Positions 8,853 through 19,086 of a stretch of DNA of 64,000 bases are shown here, piece after piece. The translations under genes and the position numbers were made by a program. Position 1 is the stretch's first letter, and every line of letters starts with the position of its first letter. The stretch comes from Odoribacter splanchnicus DSM 20712 (lineage in GTDB: Bacteria; Bacteroidota; Bacteroidia; Bacteroidales; Marinifilaceae). Location of the stretch: the NCBI RefSeq assembly GCF_000190535.1, contig NC_015160.1, forward strand, positions 2,356,001 to 2,420,000. The letters run 5' to 3'. The notes under the pieces were generated by a model, which searched no databases, was not told the origin of the DNA, and worked only from the letters and a program-made list of their open reading frames with translations.

Positions 8853-9122
8853 CTAAGGATTGAACATATCTTTACAATAGTATCCCAAAATATTATTGAT
8901 CATAACCACATAATTCGCTGCCTTCCGGTGATCCGGATTCAGGCGGAGAACCGTATTGAATTTATTCAAGGCTTCCGTCATTTTTCCGTCGGCATACAAC
9001 AATTCTCCCAAGAGCAACCACTCCTCTTCATCTGCCGGATGTTTTCCGACCCATTCTTCCAGTAAGCGGACAGCTTCTGTCCGATTCCCTTTTTCGATCC
9101 ATTCCTGTATTTCTTTTCTCAT
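8853..9122 (-). CDS. Small tetratricopeptide-repeat protein
   Basis: This 89-aa protein has about two TPR units (WLLLGELLYADGKMTEALNK, then FNTVLRLNPDHRKAANYVVM). It has no signal peptide or membrane segment. It lies 31 nt downstream of the M23 peptidase and 2 nt before trkH. TPRs mediate protein contacts; no partner can be named from sequence, and the tight position suggests a shared transcript rather than a shared function. Confidence 0.8.
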   Translation of the reverse strand: MRKEIQEWIEKGNRTEAVRLLEEWVGKHPADEEEWLLLGELLYADGKMTEALNKFNTVLRLNPDHRKAANYVVMINNILGYYCKDMFNP

Positions 9123-9153
9123 AAATATGCTTCCAATTAATCCTTTTCTATAA

Positions 9154-10806
9154 TTATTTCTTTACTTTGACAAGGAGTTCATTTTTATTTCCGACCCGGT
9201 CTTCGACAATAACCTTCACTTCATTCACCTGACCGGAAACAAAAACCGGTTCTTTCAGACTGCAACGCATCAAATTATAGCGCGGATCATAGGAAAACAG
9301 GCACCACCGGCCATTTACCTCTCCCCGATAAGTTGCAATCCCTGAAAAATCATCTTTTATCTTAAATTTCAAAGAACCATCCGGAAATTTCCCTAAAAAA
9401 GAAATCACCGGCGGTTGCCGGTCTTCGGCTATCGTGTACCGGCTAAGATAGCCGATTTCCGCCACCAGGCCCTCTTCACTCCACTGAGTTGCAAGCGGGT
9501 ATTTCCTGCCGGCACGGTCCACCTCACAAATCAAAGCCTTCCGGTCAAATTCCCCGGCCACAGACAAACGGGCTTTCTTTAACAAAGGAACATCTTTTTC
9601 CGATAATACAAAAATATCCCTTCCGGAAACCGTATCTTTTTCTATTTTCATCCCTTTCGGCACCGAAGCCGACAAAGCTCCGGCCTCTAAATCCAGCGTA
9701 GCCCCGGACAAGTCCAGGCTATAGCTGCGATCATAGCGCAACACCTCCTGTTCTTCCTGCACAGGTGCCTCCTTGCCTTTCAGGGTCAACGTTACGGTTG
9801 CCCGGTTACCATTGATATCTTTCAGATCGATTTTCACCGGTACAATACTGTCTTCACCGACAGTAATCCATCCCTGATTCCGATTCTTCACCCCCATCAC
9901 CTGTCCCTGATAATTACCAAAACAACGATAAACCGTTTCCTTTTTCTTATAACAGTCAAAATCCTTTATTTCATTGATAAAACAAGTCTGATCAAAAGAA
10001 CAGGAATCCATCTGCATGGCAAAAAGCGTATCTTTTCCGGCCACTACTCCTAACCGATAAATTCCCAGTTTATTCCAGGAATCATTCATATAATCCGTAA
10101 CAAATACAGCAATACCTATTTTCCCTGCCGGAATATTCAACTGTCCGAGCGTATAACGGCCGTTCGCCGACTGTTTCAAAGCCACCCGCCTCACCAATCC
10201 GACACAACCCGAAGCCGATTCACGATACAGATAAACACCTCTCACCACCGGAATCCGGCTATCCCGGATCTTATAAAAAAGCAAAGGATTCAAGGTATGT
10301 TCAGAACGGGTATTCCTGACTTCGAAATGCAAGTGTGGTCCCCCGGAAGATCCGGTATTACCACTAAAAGCAATCGTATCTCCCTGATGAAAGATCAACT
10401 GCCTGTCCCTCACCTCTTCATCTATTTTAAAGCTTTCCTGCTCGTATTGAATTTGCCGGACAAGCGCTGTGATACGAGCGTTGAAACGTTGCAAATGTCC
10501 GTAAACCGTGGTCGTTCCATCCTCATGCTCCACATACAATGCCCGCCCATAGCCGGTAGGAGACACACTCACCCGGACAACTTTACCGTCTTTCACACAC
10601 ACGACGGGCAAGCCTTCCACCCCACCGGTCCGGATATCGATACCCGAATGAAAGTGAGTCGCCCTCAATTCTCCGAAATTTCCACTCAACAAAACAGGCC
10701 GATCGATCGGCTTTATCATGTCCTGGGCAAATATATTTAATGAAATCAAAGACAACCAATTAAACAAAAAATAACGAATAAATTTCCTATACCTCCTTTT
10801 TTCCAT
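9154..10806 (-). CDS. M23-family (LytM-like) peptidase, exported
   Basis: The preferred start is the ATG at 10804-10806 (MEKRRYRKFIRYFLF), giving 550 aa with a signal peptide ending near LNIFAQ; an upstream start at 10848 would precede the promoter. The peptidase domain is N-terminal, with metal ligands in HFHSGIDIRTGG and HLHFEVRNT and GHL between them, so an active endopeptidase is likely. The remaining 350 or so residues are beta-rich, Ig-like and without catalytic motifs. It probably cuts peptidoglycan cross-links in the periplasm. It is divergent from the zapA transcription unit. Confidence 0.88.
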   Translation of the reverse strand: MEKRRYRKFIRYFLFNWLSLISLNIFAQDMIKPIDRPVLLSGNFGELRATHFHSGIDIRTGGVEGLPVVCVKDGKVVRVSVSPTGYGRALYVEHEDGTTTVYGHLQRFNARITALVRQIQYEQESFKIDEEVRDRQLIFHQGDTIAFSGNTGSSGGPHLHFEVRNTRSEHTLNPLLFYKIRDSRIPVVRGVYLYRESASGCVGLVRRVALKQSANGRYTLGQLNIPAGKIGIAVFVTDYMNDSWNKLGIYRLGVVAGKDTLFAMQMDSCSFDQTCFINEIKDFDCYKKKETVYRCFGNYQGQVMGVKNRNQGWITVGEDSIVPVKIDLKDINGNRATVTLTLKGKEAPVQEEQEVLRYDRSYSLDLSGATLDLEAGALSASVPKGMKIEKDTVSGRDIFVLSEKDVPLLKKARLSVAGEFDRKALICEVDRAGRKYPLATQWSEEGLVAEIGYLSRYTIAEDRQPPVISFLGKFPDGSLKFKIKDDFSGIATYRGEVNGRWCLFSYDPRYNLMRCSLKEPVFVSGQVNEVKVIVEDRVGNKNELLVKVKK

Positions 10807-10833
10807 ATCAAAAAAAACACTAATTTTATGCTG

Positions 10834-10881
10834 CAAATATATCAACACTCTTGATAATTTAAAGAATAAATTTTATCTTTG
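10834..10881. promoter_or_regulatory. Divergent promoters for the M23/Trk and the zapA units
   Basis: Plus strand: -33 TTG at 10851-10853 and -7 TATCTTTG at 10874-10881, 20 nt apart, serving the coiled-coil gene at 10900. Minus strand: -7 TATATTTG (plus CAAATATA at 10834-10841) serving the M23 gene; its -33 is unclear. The plus-strand promoter is a good consensus match. Confidence 0.7.
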
Positions 10882-10899
10882 TCATGAAAAGATTGAGTT

Positions 10900-11190
10900 A
10901 TGGCAGCAAAACACGATGCCGTTATAAACGAGCTGAATTTTAAAATAGATAAATTAATAAAACTATATATATCCTCTCTGGAACAGAACAAAAGTCTGGA
11001 AAGCAAAATACAGGATTTGCAATCCGAGCTTGAAAACCTGCAAAGAGAGAACAAAGATTTAAACAATAAACTAAAAACAACCAGAGTGGCTAGTGCAATT
11101 TCGGAAGGGAACGGAAGTTATGAAGCGAAAATGCGAATCAACCAACTGGTGCGGGAGATAGATAAATGTATTGCTCTTTTGAATAATTAA
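10900..11190 (+). CDS. Small coiled-coil protein upstream of zapA
   Basis: This 96-aa protein is mostly helical with a heptad pattern from about residue 10 to 60 (SLEQNKSLESKIQDLQSELE), acidic-basic alternating and without membrane segments. It directly precedes zapA (2 nt gap) and shares its promoter. In size, coiled coil and position it looks like a divisome accessory factor comparable to ZapB, but I see no sequence motif that proves homology. Confidence 0.8.
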   Translation: MAAKHDAVINELNFKIDKLIKLYISSLEQNKSLESKIQDLQSELENLQRENKDLNNKLKTTRVASAISEGNGSYEAKMRINQLVREIDKCIALLNN

Positions 11191-11192
11191 TT

Positions 11193-11462
11193 ATGTCTGA
11201 AAAACGCAACATTAACTTAACTATTGCCGATATACCTCTGAATTTGAATATTTCAGCAGCAGATGAAGAGATCATCCGGAAAGCGGCAAAGGAAATTAAT
11301 GAACGTGTTTTAAAATATAAAACCGGAAATACAGAACCGGAGCCTTTTTATTTTTTAGCTTATGTTTCGCTGTTGCATACGATAAAAATGCTGCAACAAG
11401 AACAGAAGTTTAATGAAATAGAACAAATTAATTTGAAACTTGATGAATTCATCAAAGAGTAA
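11193..11462 (+). CDS. zapA: Cell division protein ZapA
   Basis: This 89-aa protein begins MSEKRNINLTIADIPLNLNI and matches the ZapA layout: a short beta hairpin (the IADIPLNL region) and a long helix that forms a tetrameric coiled coil. ZapA bundles FtsZ filaments at mid-cell. It is followed directly by a 6S RNA gene, an arrangement also known as zapA-ssrS in enterobacteria. Confidence 0.88.
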   Translation: MSEKRNINLTIADIPLNLNISAADEEIIRKAAKEINERVLKYKTGNTEPEPFYFLAYVSLLHTIKMLQQEQKFNEIEQINLKLDEFIKE

Positions 11463-11489
11463 GTATTTTTAGAGTTCTTTGAACATAGA

Positions 11490-11678
11490 TATTCCCGCAT
11501 TATTTCGACTTTAAGCGAAAAACTCAACACTCAAACAATTAGAGCAGACGCTTATATTTGCACAAGACAGGCCTCGACTCTTCGGAGTTCCTTCGGGACA
11601 GTGGAAGTCTGAATCAAATGGCAGCTCTACCCGTGTCATACAGGGGTTTTATTAAAAAGAAATAGTGCGGGATTTTTT
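11490..11678 (+). ncRNA. ssrS: 6S RNA
   Basis: The region of about 185 nt between zapA and rny has no ORF. Its ends pair: CCCGCATTATTT near 11494-11505 with AAATAGTGCGGG near 11660-11671, leaving one G-U, followed by a T-run at 11673-11679 that would terminate transcription. Inside are UUCG-capped hairpins (ACTC-TTCG-GAGT at about 11577-11588 and TCC-TTCG-GGA at about 11589-11598) and a long imperfect rod with a central open region, as in 6S RNA. 6S RNA binds the housekeeping RNA polymerase in stationary phase. The zapA-6S-rny position agrees with this call. The exact 5' end is uncertain. Confidence 0.75.
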
Positions 11679-11747
11679 TGTGCATTTACAAAAAGAGAAA
11701 ACAGTGTAACATTAAACTATATTATAAATTTAATTAATAACAGAAAT

Positions 11748-13286
11748 ATGACAATGACAACAATAATCGCAAGCGTGATAGCTTTGTTCGTCGGTATAGC
11801 GATCGGCTGGTTTATTATGAGATTAGCCATGAAATACCGGGCACAAAATATCATCAAAGAAGCTGAAGCTGAAGCAGAAGTGATCAAAAAGGATAAAATT
11901 CTTCAGGCTAAAGAAAAATTCTTACAGATCAAAGCCGAACATGAAAAACAGGCTGCTGCCAGAAATAATAAGCTGTTGATGGCCGAAAACAAGTTAAAAC
12001 AACAGGAAACCGATATTTCGCGCAAACTGGAAGAAATACAACGCAAAGGGAAAGAACTCCAAAGCCAGCAAAGCAACATAGAAGTACAAAAAGAATTGAT
12101 CGAAAAGAAAACGGCAGAATTGGACAAGATCAAAAAACAGCAAATCGAACAACTTGAAGCCATTTCAGGTATGTCCGGTGAGCAGGCAAAAGAAAAACTG
12201 ATCAACTCTCTGAAAGAAGAAGCAGAGGCAGAAGCCATCTCTTATGTCAACGAGATCATGGAGGAAGCTAAAATGACTGCCAATATGGAAGCTAAAAAGG
12301 TCGTGATAAAGACGATTCAGCGTGTAGCGACCGAAACAGCGACCGAAAATGCAGTCTCTATTTTCCACATCGATTCGGACGAAATCAAAGGCCGGATTAT
12401 CGGACGCGAAGGTCGTAATATCCGCGCACTCGAAGCTGCAACAGGAGTTGAAATCATCGTCGACGATACTCCTGAAGCGATCGTACTCTCGGGTTTCGAT
12501 CCGGTAAGAAGGGAAATTGCACGTCTGTCTTTACACCAGCTGGTAACAGACGGACGTATCCATCCTGCCCGCATCGAAGAGGTAGTGAATAAAGTGAAAA
12601 AACAAATCGAAGAAGAAATTATCGAAACCGGTAAGCGCACCACAATCGACTTAGGAGTCCACGGTTTACATCCCGAATTGATCCGTCTGATCGGTAAAAT
12701 GAAATATCGTTCTTCTTATGGTCAGAACCTATTGCAACATGCCCGTGAAACAGCTAATCTTTGTGCGATCATGGCAGCCGAACTGGGTCTGAATGTGAAG
12801 AAAGCCAAACGTGCCGGATTACTCCATGATATCGGTAAAGTGCCCGACGACGAGCCGGAATTACCACACGCTATTCTGGGTATGCAATTAGCTGAAAAAT
12901 ATAAAGAAAAACCGGATATCTGTAATGCTATCGGAGCCCACCACGAAGAAATCGAAATGACGACACTGATCGCACCTATCGTACAGGCTTGTGATGCGAT
13001 CTCAGGAGCTCGTCCGGGTGCACGTCGGGAAGTCGTCGAATCTTATATCAAACGCTTGAAAGATATGGAAGATCTGGCACTCTCGTACAATGGAGTTGTG
13101 AAGACCTATGCCATCCAAGCCGGACGGGAATTGAGAGTCGTTGTTGGGAGTGAAAAAATCTCGGATGCAGAAGCAGAAAAAATTTCATTCGATATCGCAA
13201 AACGAATCCAGGATGAAATGACTTACCCCGGACAGGTTAAAGTAACCGTCATCCGCGAAACCCGGGCAATCAACTATGCCAAATAG
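11748..13286 (+). CDS. rny: Ribonuclease Y
   Basis: This 512-aa protein has an N-terminal membrane anchor (residues 5-25), a long coiled coil rich in Lys/Glu (about 30-190), a KH RNA-binding domain ([19 protein letters not shown], about 215-235) and an HD domain with HARETANL and GLLHDIGK providing metal ligands. The length is normal. RNase Y is an endonuclease that starts mRNA decay at the membrane. It follows the 6S RNA gene; a rho-independent terminator lies 20 nt beyond the stop. Confidence 0.95.
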   Translation: MTMTTIIASVIALFVGIAIGWFIMRLAMKYRAQNIIKEAEAEAEVIKKDKILQAKEKFLQIKAEHEKQAAARNNKLLMAENKLKQQETDISRKLEEIQRKGKELQSQQSNIEVQKELIEKKTAELDKIKKQQIEQLEAISGMSGEQAKEKLINSLKEEAEAEAISYVNEIMEEAKMTANMEAKKVVIKTIQRVATETATENAVSIFHIDSDEIKGRIIGREGRNIRALEAATGVEIIVDDTPEAIVLSGFDPVRREIARLSLHQLVTDGRIHPARIEEVVNKVKKQIEEEIIETGKRTTIDLGVHGLHPELIRLIGKMKYRSSYGQNLLQHARETANLCAIMAAELGLNVKKAKRAGLLHDIGKVPDDEPELPHAILGMQLAEKYKEKPDICNAIGAHHEEIEMTTLIAPIVQACDAISGARPGARREVVESYIKRLKDMEDLALSYNGVVKTYAIQAGRELRVVVGSEKISDAEAEKISFDIAKRIQDEMTYPGQVKVTVIRETRAINYAK

Positions 13287-13308
13287 TTTAAGATTCATCT
13301 TTATAAAA

Positions 13309-13340
13309 AACAGCAGGCCCTACCCGGTCTGCTGTTTTTT
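13309..13340 (+). terminator. Rho-independent terminator after rny
   Basis: Stem AACAGCAGGCC/GGTCTGCTGTT (one G-T) closes a short loop and is followed by a T-run at 13335-13340. Confidence 0.85.
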
Positions 13341-13709
13341 ATTCCGTACTCCGGGGACGGACCTTTCGTCCCATTTTACTCCTTTTCTCGCTCAAAACAT
13401 GCTAAGTCGATATTGTAGTTGGAGAGTAGCAATGAAGCAAACGGACAAAGCGGTACCGTTTTCAGAACTTAAATCTCAGTGAGAGTAGAATCCATTTTCT
13501 ATTTCGTTTTTTGTGTCATCAGACCGGTTCACCCGGAATCGGAATAGAAAGAAAAAATAAACCTGGAATTAAATTAGTTTAGAAAGTTCATAAGGTTTAA
13601 AACTTATTCTATTCTAAACAAAAACGATGAGCATTCAGTTTTAACGTTGCTATCGCTACACGGCTACACCTTTTTACCGTAAAAGAAGGATTAGGCTGTC
13701 GCCCTTCCA
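13341..13709. other. Intergenic region between rny and the LruC gene
   Basis: No supportable gene was found. A composite hairpin lies at 13577-13619 (GTTTAGAA/TTCTAAAC outside, ATAAG/CTTAT inside). It may act as terminator for the converging minus-strand lipoprotein gene, but it lacks a long T-run on either strand. The rest is featureless; a 68-aa ORF that starts inside rny is not credible. Confidence 0.5.
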
Positions 13710-14657
13710 TTATTGCCAATCCCAGATCCGCTTAGTCGTCCCGGGGATTTTTTCATAATTGTATTTGTAGATCATTTTCTTGTCGGCATATTTCCCAAAA
13801 GTAACTACTTCCCCATTAATCCAACTTTTGAAATCCGGATAAGCTTCGAACAAAGAAATTTTTTCTTCGGCATAAGCAAACGTACCGTGACTGCCGTTCA
13901 GCCCATAAACGACCAGACCATAAGGCATCCCTTCCTCATTCAATAAATCATAGTCACTGTATTCAGCATCGGCATTTATTGCAAAATACCGATTATCATC
14001 TACTTCAATAAACCAGGCGATACTAGCATATTCATCTTTCCCTTTTTCCAATTCATGGTCGAGACGGCGTTCCAGGCTATAACAGACCGGTTGCAGATCG
14101 CTTTGTGTATTGATAAATCCTTTTTCACTACCGAACAAGTCTTTACGCACATCTTCCGAAATGATATGTTCGCTTTTATCATTACCGATCACACATCCCA
14201 GTTTGATCACCTTTTGGCTCCCTAAAGCAATCGGTTGAATATCGATCTGCAATTTATTCCAGGAATGCAAATTCCGAACATGGATAATCAAATCATTGTA
14301 ATCATAATCACCGGAACGGGTATCTTCGAACATAATCGCCTGCCAGGATTTATTATAAGCAATCTTAGCATCTGTATCGTTCAATACCTCATATTCGATC
14401 GAGATTTCATCACCGGTACTTCCCTTCGTCGATACTTTCATCCCTTTCGGGATTTGTATGGTCATCGGCTGAGTGACAATAGCGACAGTATCTTGCCCAT
14501 ACATCACATAGGTGGCACACCCCTCCTGAACCGGTACTTCAAAAGGCTCTGAAGTAACACAATTAGCAATCCGTTGTCCGCCATTATATAAACTTCCCGG
14601 ACGCGTACACGAGCTGATCAAAGCAATCCCCACCAATCCGAATAAAATTTTACTCAT
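13710..14657 (-). CDS. LruC-domain (DUF4842-like) lipoprotein
   Basis: The start at 14657 (MSKILFGLVGIALISSC) gives a 315-aa lipoprotein with a lipobox LISSC. The longer ORF start at 14717 would lie upstream of the -7 box TATCTTTG (plus CAAAGATA at 14688-14695), so it is unlikely. The family motif is DYDYNDLIIHVRNL at about residue 120-135, the acidic signature of LruC/DUF4842 domains found in Bacteroidetes surface proteins. It is probably anchored in the outer membrane. Its function is unknown, and it is not obviously part of the neighbouring efflux operon. Confidence 0.75.
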   Translation of the reverse strand: MSKILFGLVGIALISSCTRPGSLYNGGQRIANCVTSEPFEVPVQEGCATYVMYGQDTVAIVTQPMTIQIPKGMKVSTKGSTGDEISIEYEVLNDTDAKIAYNKSWQAIMFEDTRSGDYDYNDLIIHVRNLHSWNKLQIDIQPIALGSQKVIKLGCVIGNDKSEHIISEDVRKDLFGSEKGFINTQSDLQPVCYSLERRLDHELEKGKDEYASIAWFIEVDDNRYFAINADAEYSDYDLLNEEGMPYGLVVYGLNGSHGTFAYAEEKISLFEAYPDFKSWINGEVVTFGKYADKKMIYKYNYEKIPGTTKRIWDWQ

Positions 14658-14754
14658 TGTTTTCGATTTTAGGTCATTTATCTCCCCCAAAGATAGAACG
14701 ATTAAATCAAGATACACTTATAAAAAAAACGGATTGTTTTATACAAAACACCAA

Positions 14755-16014
14755 TCACACTCTTTCTAAAACCCGGACTATATCTGCAGAAGAAGGATTT
14801 TGGAATACTTTTAGACCAAAATAAGGAACTACCGCAAAAATATGATCGAAAACATCGGCCTGGATTTTCTCATAAGGCACCCAATCTTTCTCTCTGGAGA
14901 AGAAATACACCTCCAAAGGGATTCCTTTTTCGGTCGGTTGTAATTGCCGGACCATATACGTCAAATCAGAATTTACGACAGGTAAATTTTTCAGGTATAA
15001 TTCGAGATAAGCCCGGAAAACGCCCAGGTTTGTCTGGTGTACTCCATTGACCGGCACAGAATCGTCGATCCCCTGCTGCTGATTGTATTGTTGTACTTTC
15101 TGCTCGGTTTGCTCGATATATTCCTTTAAAATAACGATCTTTTTATATCTTTCCAGCATTTCCGGGGTACAGAAACAGACACTATTCACATCCAAATTGA
15201 CAGAACGTTTCACGCGACGTCCACCGGACTCCCGCATGCCCCTCCAGTTTTGAAACGAATCACTCACCAATGCATAAGGCGGGATCGTAATAATCGTATT
15301 GTCGAAATTACGGACTTTCACTGTATTCAGAGTCACTTCGATCACCGTACCGTCGGCATTGTATTTAGGCATCGTAATCCAATCCCCCGGGCGCAACATA
15401 TCATTGGCCGAAAGTTGCACTCCGGAAACAAGGCCCATGATACTATCCTTGAAAACCAACATTAAAATAGCAGCCGAAGCTCCCAAACCAGCCAAAAGAT
15501 GGATAGGAGATTTCTCGATCAATACAGCAATAATGCAAATCGAACCGACAAAAAACAAAGCGACCTGAATAATCTGGTAGACACCTTTCAGAGGCCGGTC
15601 ACGAAATACTTCTTTCTGTGTGGCCAACTGGAATATGACTCCCAGAAAAATGTTGATAAACCGCAAAGCAGCCGCTATAATATACACCATACACAGCTTT
15701 CGGATAAACGCCAGGGCATCCGATCCGTCGGGGAAAGCGATCGGCAAAAGTATATATACTACCACAGGCGGCAGGATGTGGCAGAAATTATTCATGACCC
15801 GATCGTTAAACAACAGATCGTCCCAGGTCACCTTTGTCTTTTGGGTAACCTTACGCACCAACCGTACAATCCCTTTCCTGCAAATCCAATCTGTCAGAAA
15901 AGCCAATACGGCTATCAATACAAGAACAATCAGGCGATTCAGATTAGTCATATAACTGAGATCGAGACCTAAAGACTCCAAAAAATAATACACCCACCGC
16001 GTAAATGTTTCCAT
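14755..16014 (-). CDS. MscS-family mechanosensitive channel (YbdG-like)
   Basis: This 419-aa inner-membrane protein has about five membrane segments. The last is the pore-lining helix GLGASAAILMLVFKDSIMG, the typical MscS TM3 pattern, followed by the beta domain (LRPGDWITMPKYNADGTVIE). The C-terminal domain is of the longer YbdG/MscM size class. It releases solutes under osmotic downshock. It starts 3 nt after the second RND gene ends, so it is part of the efflux operon transcript. Confidence 0.88.
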   Translation of the reverse strand: METFTRWVYYFLESLGLDLSYMTNLNRLIVLVLIAVLAFLTDWICRKGIVRLVRKVTQKTKVTWDDLLFNDRVMNNFCHILPPVVVYILLPIAFPDGSDALAFIRKLCMVYIIAAALRFINIFLGVIFQLATQKEVFRDRPLKGVYQIIQVALFFVGSICIIAVLIEKSPIHLLAGLGASAAILMLVFKDSIMGLVSGVQLSANDMLRPGDWITMPKYNADGTVIEVTLNTVKVRNFDNTIITIPPYALVSDSFQNWRGMRESGGRRVKRSVNLDVNSVCFCTPEMLERYKKIVILKEYIEQTEQKVQQYNQQQGIDDSVPVNGVHQTNLGVFRAYLELYLKNLPVVNSDLTYMVRQLQPTEKGIPLEVYFFSREKDWVPYEKIQADVFDHIFAVVPYFGLKVFQNPSSADIVRVLERV

Positions 16015-16017
16015 CGT

Positions 16018-19000
16018 CTATTCTCCTTTTTTTCTAACTAAATAATAATAACACAGAGGTACCCAATACAGACTGACCAGAGTACCGATCGTCATCCCGC
16101 TGATCATAGCTACCGCCAGCGGCCGCTGCAATTGGGAACCGATATCGTCACCCCATAAAAAAGGGATCAAAGCAAAAATAGTAGTCAAACTCGTCATCAG
16201 AATCGGCTTCAACCGCCTCACCCCACCTTCGTGAATGGCTTCCAGCAAAGGAAATCCCTGTTGTTGAAGCCGGATGATCGTATCGATCTTCAGAATCGAG
16301 TCGTTGATCACGATACCACTCATGACCACGATACCGATCATCGACATCAGATTCAGTGAGATCCCACAAATCCACAATGCCAGCAAAGTCATCGCCACAT
16401 CGATCGGAATCTCGATCAATACGATCAAAGGTAATGTCAACGATTCGAATTGACTGGCTAAAATAAAGTAGAGCATCAGCAAGGCCACGATTACGATCAT
16501 CAACATCTGCCAGAAAGTCTCATTCCCCTCGAAATAAGCCCCTCCGAAATGAGGATCCAGATTAGCTTTTACCGCTTCTGTCCTCACCGTCTTTATAATT
16601 TCTTGGATGCTATCTCCTGTATGGTAAACCTGAACAGGCACGACGACTCCTTCTTTTTTCCCGAAAATTTTCTTGTAATCGTATTCCATTGACAAATCGG
16701 TCAACGCAGCTACCGGAATATACTTCCTATCCGAATTAGACACATACACCTCGTTGAGAATATCCCGGATCGTATGTTCATTTTCAGTAATGACAATCGG
16801 AATATAAAGGTTCCCCGTATTCAATTTTCCGATACTGACCTTACTGATATTCTTTTCCAACGTATTCAGCAACACATTCTGATTCACTTTATACAACGCC
16901 AAACGTTCGGGCAAGATATGGACTACGATTCTTTCCTGTACGGCAGGCTTATTCAATTTCAGTCCGGGCATTTCCTCATTCAAATGGTCGATGAATGCAT
17001 TAATTTTCGATAGTTCCTCTATCTTGCGGGCAGATTCTCCCGAGAGGTAAATGATCAAAGGAGCATCTTCTCCCTTAAACAACTGTTCGAACAGATTTTC
17101 CACCTTCGCCGGTTCTACCCGGGCTTCCGGATAGTTTTTCTTAATATAAGCGGTTATATCCCCGACCAAAACTTTCAGGCTTTCATTATCGGTAGTTTTT
17201 ATATAAAACTCCGCCTCATTGATATTACCGTTATCCTCGGGATTCAGGAAAAACTGTTTTTCACCGATATGACAGGATATTTCAGTACAACGTCCCTTAA
17301 ACTGCCGGATAATATCCTGCACCCGGTTATAATTTTCATCGACATGAATACTATTGTTCCAGTCTGTCCGGATCAACATTTCATTGATTTCTACCGGAGG
17401 CATCCGTTCCACTTTAGTGAAAAAAGCCGTAGCAGCACCCAACAATACCAGCACAGCCACGATCAGCATGGTCTTATGGCGGTGATAGAACACAAAGTGA
17501 TAGACAATCGTATAGTACTTATCCAGATGCTTAAAACTGATCCGTTTGACGAAATTACTGATTTTTCCGTCTTCATGTGCTCTTTTAAAGAGAAGAAAAA
17601 AAATGACAGGGACAATCGTCAGCGAAACGATCAGCGAGACAAAAAGCCCGACACCTACAGCTACCGCCTGGTCATAGAACAAAGCCCCGGCAACTCCTCC
17701 CAGAAATATCAACGGCACAAATACCGCACAAGTCGTCAACACCGAAGACAACAGGGGACGGAAAATCTCGGCCGTACCGTCCGCACAAGCCACAAACAGC
17801 GAATCTCCCCGTTCCCTTCGCTGGTTGATATTATCGATGACGATAATCGAATTATCGATCATCATCCCCACCCCCATGATCAAACCGGACAGAGAAATGG
17901 TATTGATAGACAAACCGATCAACTGGAAAAACAGTACACTGATAACCACAGAAACCGGTATACTGATCCCGATAATCATCGGTGAACGGGCATCCCGCAA
18001 GAAAAACAGCATAATAAACACAGCCAGGATAATCCCCCATACTAAACTCTGCTGCAAATTCGTAATCGAGTAATTCAGTAAGGCAGCCTGATCCCGCGAT
18101 ACGGAAAATTCGATATCCGGATATTCTGTTTCAAAATTTTCCAGCATTTCACTGACTTTCTCTTTCATCTCCGACATCCGGGCACTCGATTGTTTGATCA
18201 CCGCCATACACAGGGATTGTTTTTCGCCATTCACGAACATCCCTCTCTTATCTCTCGGCCGTATGCCCACTTCGGCAATATCTTTCACCTGCATCAGACG
18301 CCCTTCGATATTCAGGTATACCTCCCGGACATCTTCGACCGACATCAGCTGACTGGTAAATTTTATATTATATTGGTAGTAACCGTCCCGGATCGACAAG
18401 CTTCCCGACACCCGGTTATTTTGATCGATAGCTTCTTTCAATTGGTCTTGGGTAATATTCAGACTCTTCATTTTGGCTTCATCGGGCAAGATATACATTT
18501 CGGGCTGATACATCCCGCTAATATCCACCATCGCGACATCCGGCAATTGCTCCAACCGCTTTTTCAAAACGGCATCGGCAAATTCGCAAAATTCCAGGAA
18601 TTTGATATCCGATTCCAATTTTTTTAAATTCAACTGAATATAAAATACAGGAATATCCGAAGTCGAAGCTTTAATAATCGTAGGCCGTTGCATCTCTTTA
18701 GGGAAGCTGTTCATCGCAGCATCCACTTTCTGATTGACCTCGATAAAAGCATAATCGATCGAAGTGCCGTATTCGAACTTCATGGTTATCGTTCCGCTCC
18801 CTTCCCTGGATTCGGAAGTAATGTCCGATAATGACGGAATCTGTTGCAGCTGCCCTCTCAGTAAGTTGGTGATACTGTTTTCCATTTCATTGACCGAGGC
18901 ATTATCCTGAGTATAATGTATACTGATCTCGGGAATATCTACATCCGGCATCAATGAAACCGGTAGCTGAAACATAGCCACTGCCCCCAATACCAAAAAG

Positions 19001-19053
19001 GCAATGGTGCTCATGATTACCGCGACGGGACGTTTGAGTAAAAAACCAATCAT
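16018..19053 (-). CDS. RND efflux pump inner-membrane subunit (second copy)
   Basis: This 1011-aa protein has the 12-segment RND layout with two large periplasmic loops. Family marks include VSLMPDVDIPEISI near the N-terminus, GVGMMIDNSIIVIDNI in TM4 (one proton-relay Asp) and MIGIVVMSGIVINDSILKI in TM10. It belongs to the AcrB/HAE-type branch. It follows another, non-identical RND gene (33 nt apart), so the pump may be a heterotrimer like MdtBC. No outer-membrane channel gene is nearby, so a TolC-type partner must come from elsewhere. The substrate is unknown. Confidence 0.93.
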   Translation of the reverse strand: MIGFLLKRPVAVIMSTIAFLVLGAVAMFQLPVSLMPDVDIPEISIHYTQDNASVNEMENSITNLLRGQLQQIPSLSDITSESREGSGTITMKFEYGTSIDYAFIEVNQKVDAAMNSFPKEMQRPTIIKASTSDIPVFYIQLNLKKLESDIKFLEFCEFADAVLKKRLEQLPDVAMVDISGMYQPEMYILPDEAKMKSLNITQDQLKEAIDQNNRVSGSLSIRDGYYQYNIKFTSQLMSVEDVREVYLNIEGRLMQVKDIAEVGIRPRDKRGMFVNGEKQSLCMAVIKQSSARMSEMKEKVSEMLENFETEYPDIEFSVSRDQAALLNYSITNLQQSLVWGIILAVFIMLFFLRDARSPMIIGISIPVSVVISVLFFQLIGLSINTISLSGLIMGVGMMIDNSIIVIDNINQRRERGDSLFVACADGTAEIFRPLLSSVLTTCAVFVPLIFLGGVAGALFYDQAVAVGVGLFVSLIVSLTIVPVIFFLLFKRAHEDGKISNFVKRISFKHLDKYYTIVYHFVFYHRHKTMLIVAVLVLLGAATAFFTKVERMPPVEINEMLIRTDWNNSIHVDENYNRVQDIIRQFKGRCTEISCHIGEKQFFLNPEDNGNINEAEFYIKTTDNESLKVLVGDITAYIKKNYPEARVEPAKVENLFEQLFKGEDAPLIIYLSGESARKIEELSKINAFIDHLNEEMPGLKLNKPAVQERIVVHILPERLALYKVNQNVLLNTLEKNISKVSIGKLNTGNLYIPIVITENEHTIRDILNEVYVSNSDRKYIPVAALTDLSMEYDYKKIFGKKEGVVVPVQVYHTGDSIQEIIKTVRTEAVKANLDPHFGGAYFEGNETFWQMLMIVIVALLMLYFILASQFESLTLPLIVLIEIPIDVAMTLLALWICGISLNLMSMIGIVVMSGIVINDSILKIDTIIRLQQQGFPLLEAIHEGGVRRLKPILMTSLTTIFALIPFLWGDDIGSQLQRPLAVAMISGMTIGTLVSLYWVPLCYYYLVRKKGE

Positions 19054-19086
19054 TTTCTTAATATTTAATGACCAAAAAGGAAAACA

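Noticed and set aside
10842..11066. 74-aa minus-strand frame opposite the coiled-coil gene
   Set aside because: It is a Ser/Phe-rich antisense shadow of the real plus-strand gene.
13276..13482. 68-aa plus-strand frame after rny
   Set aside because: It runs through the rny end and its terminator, with no coding character.
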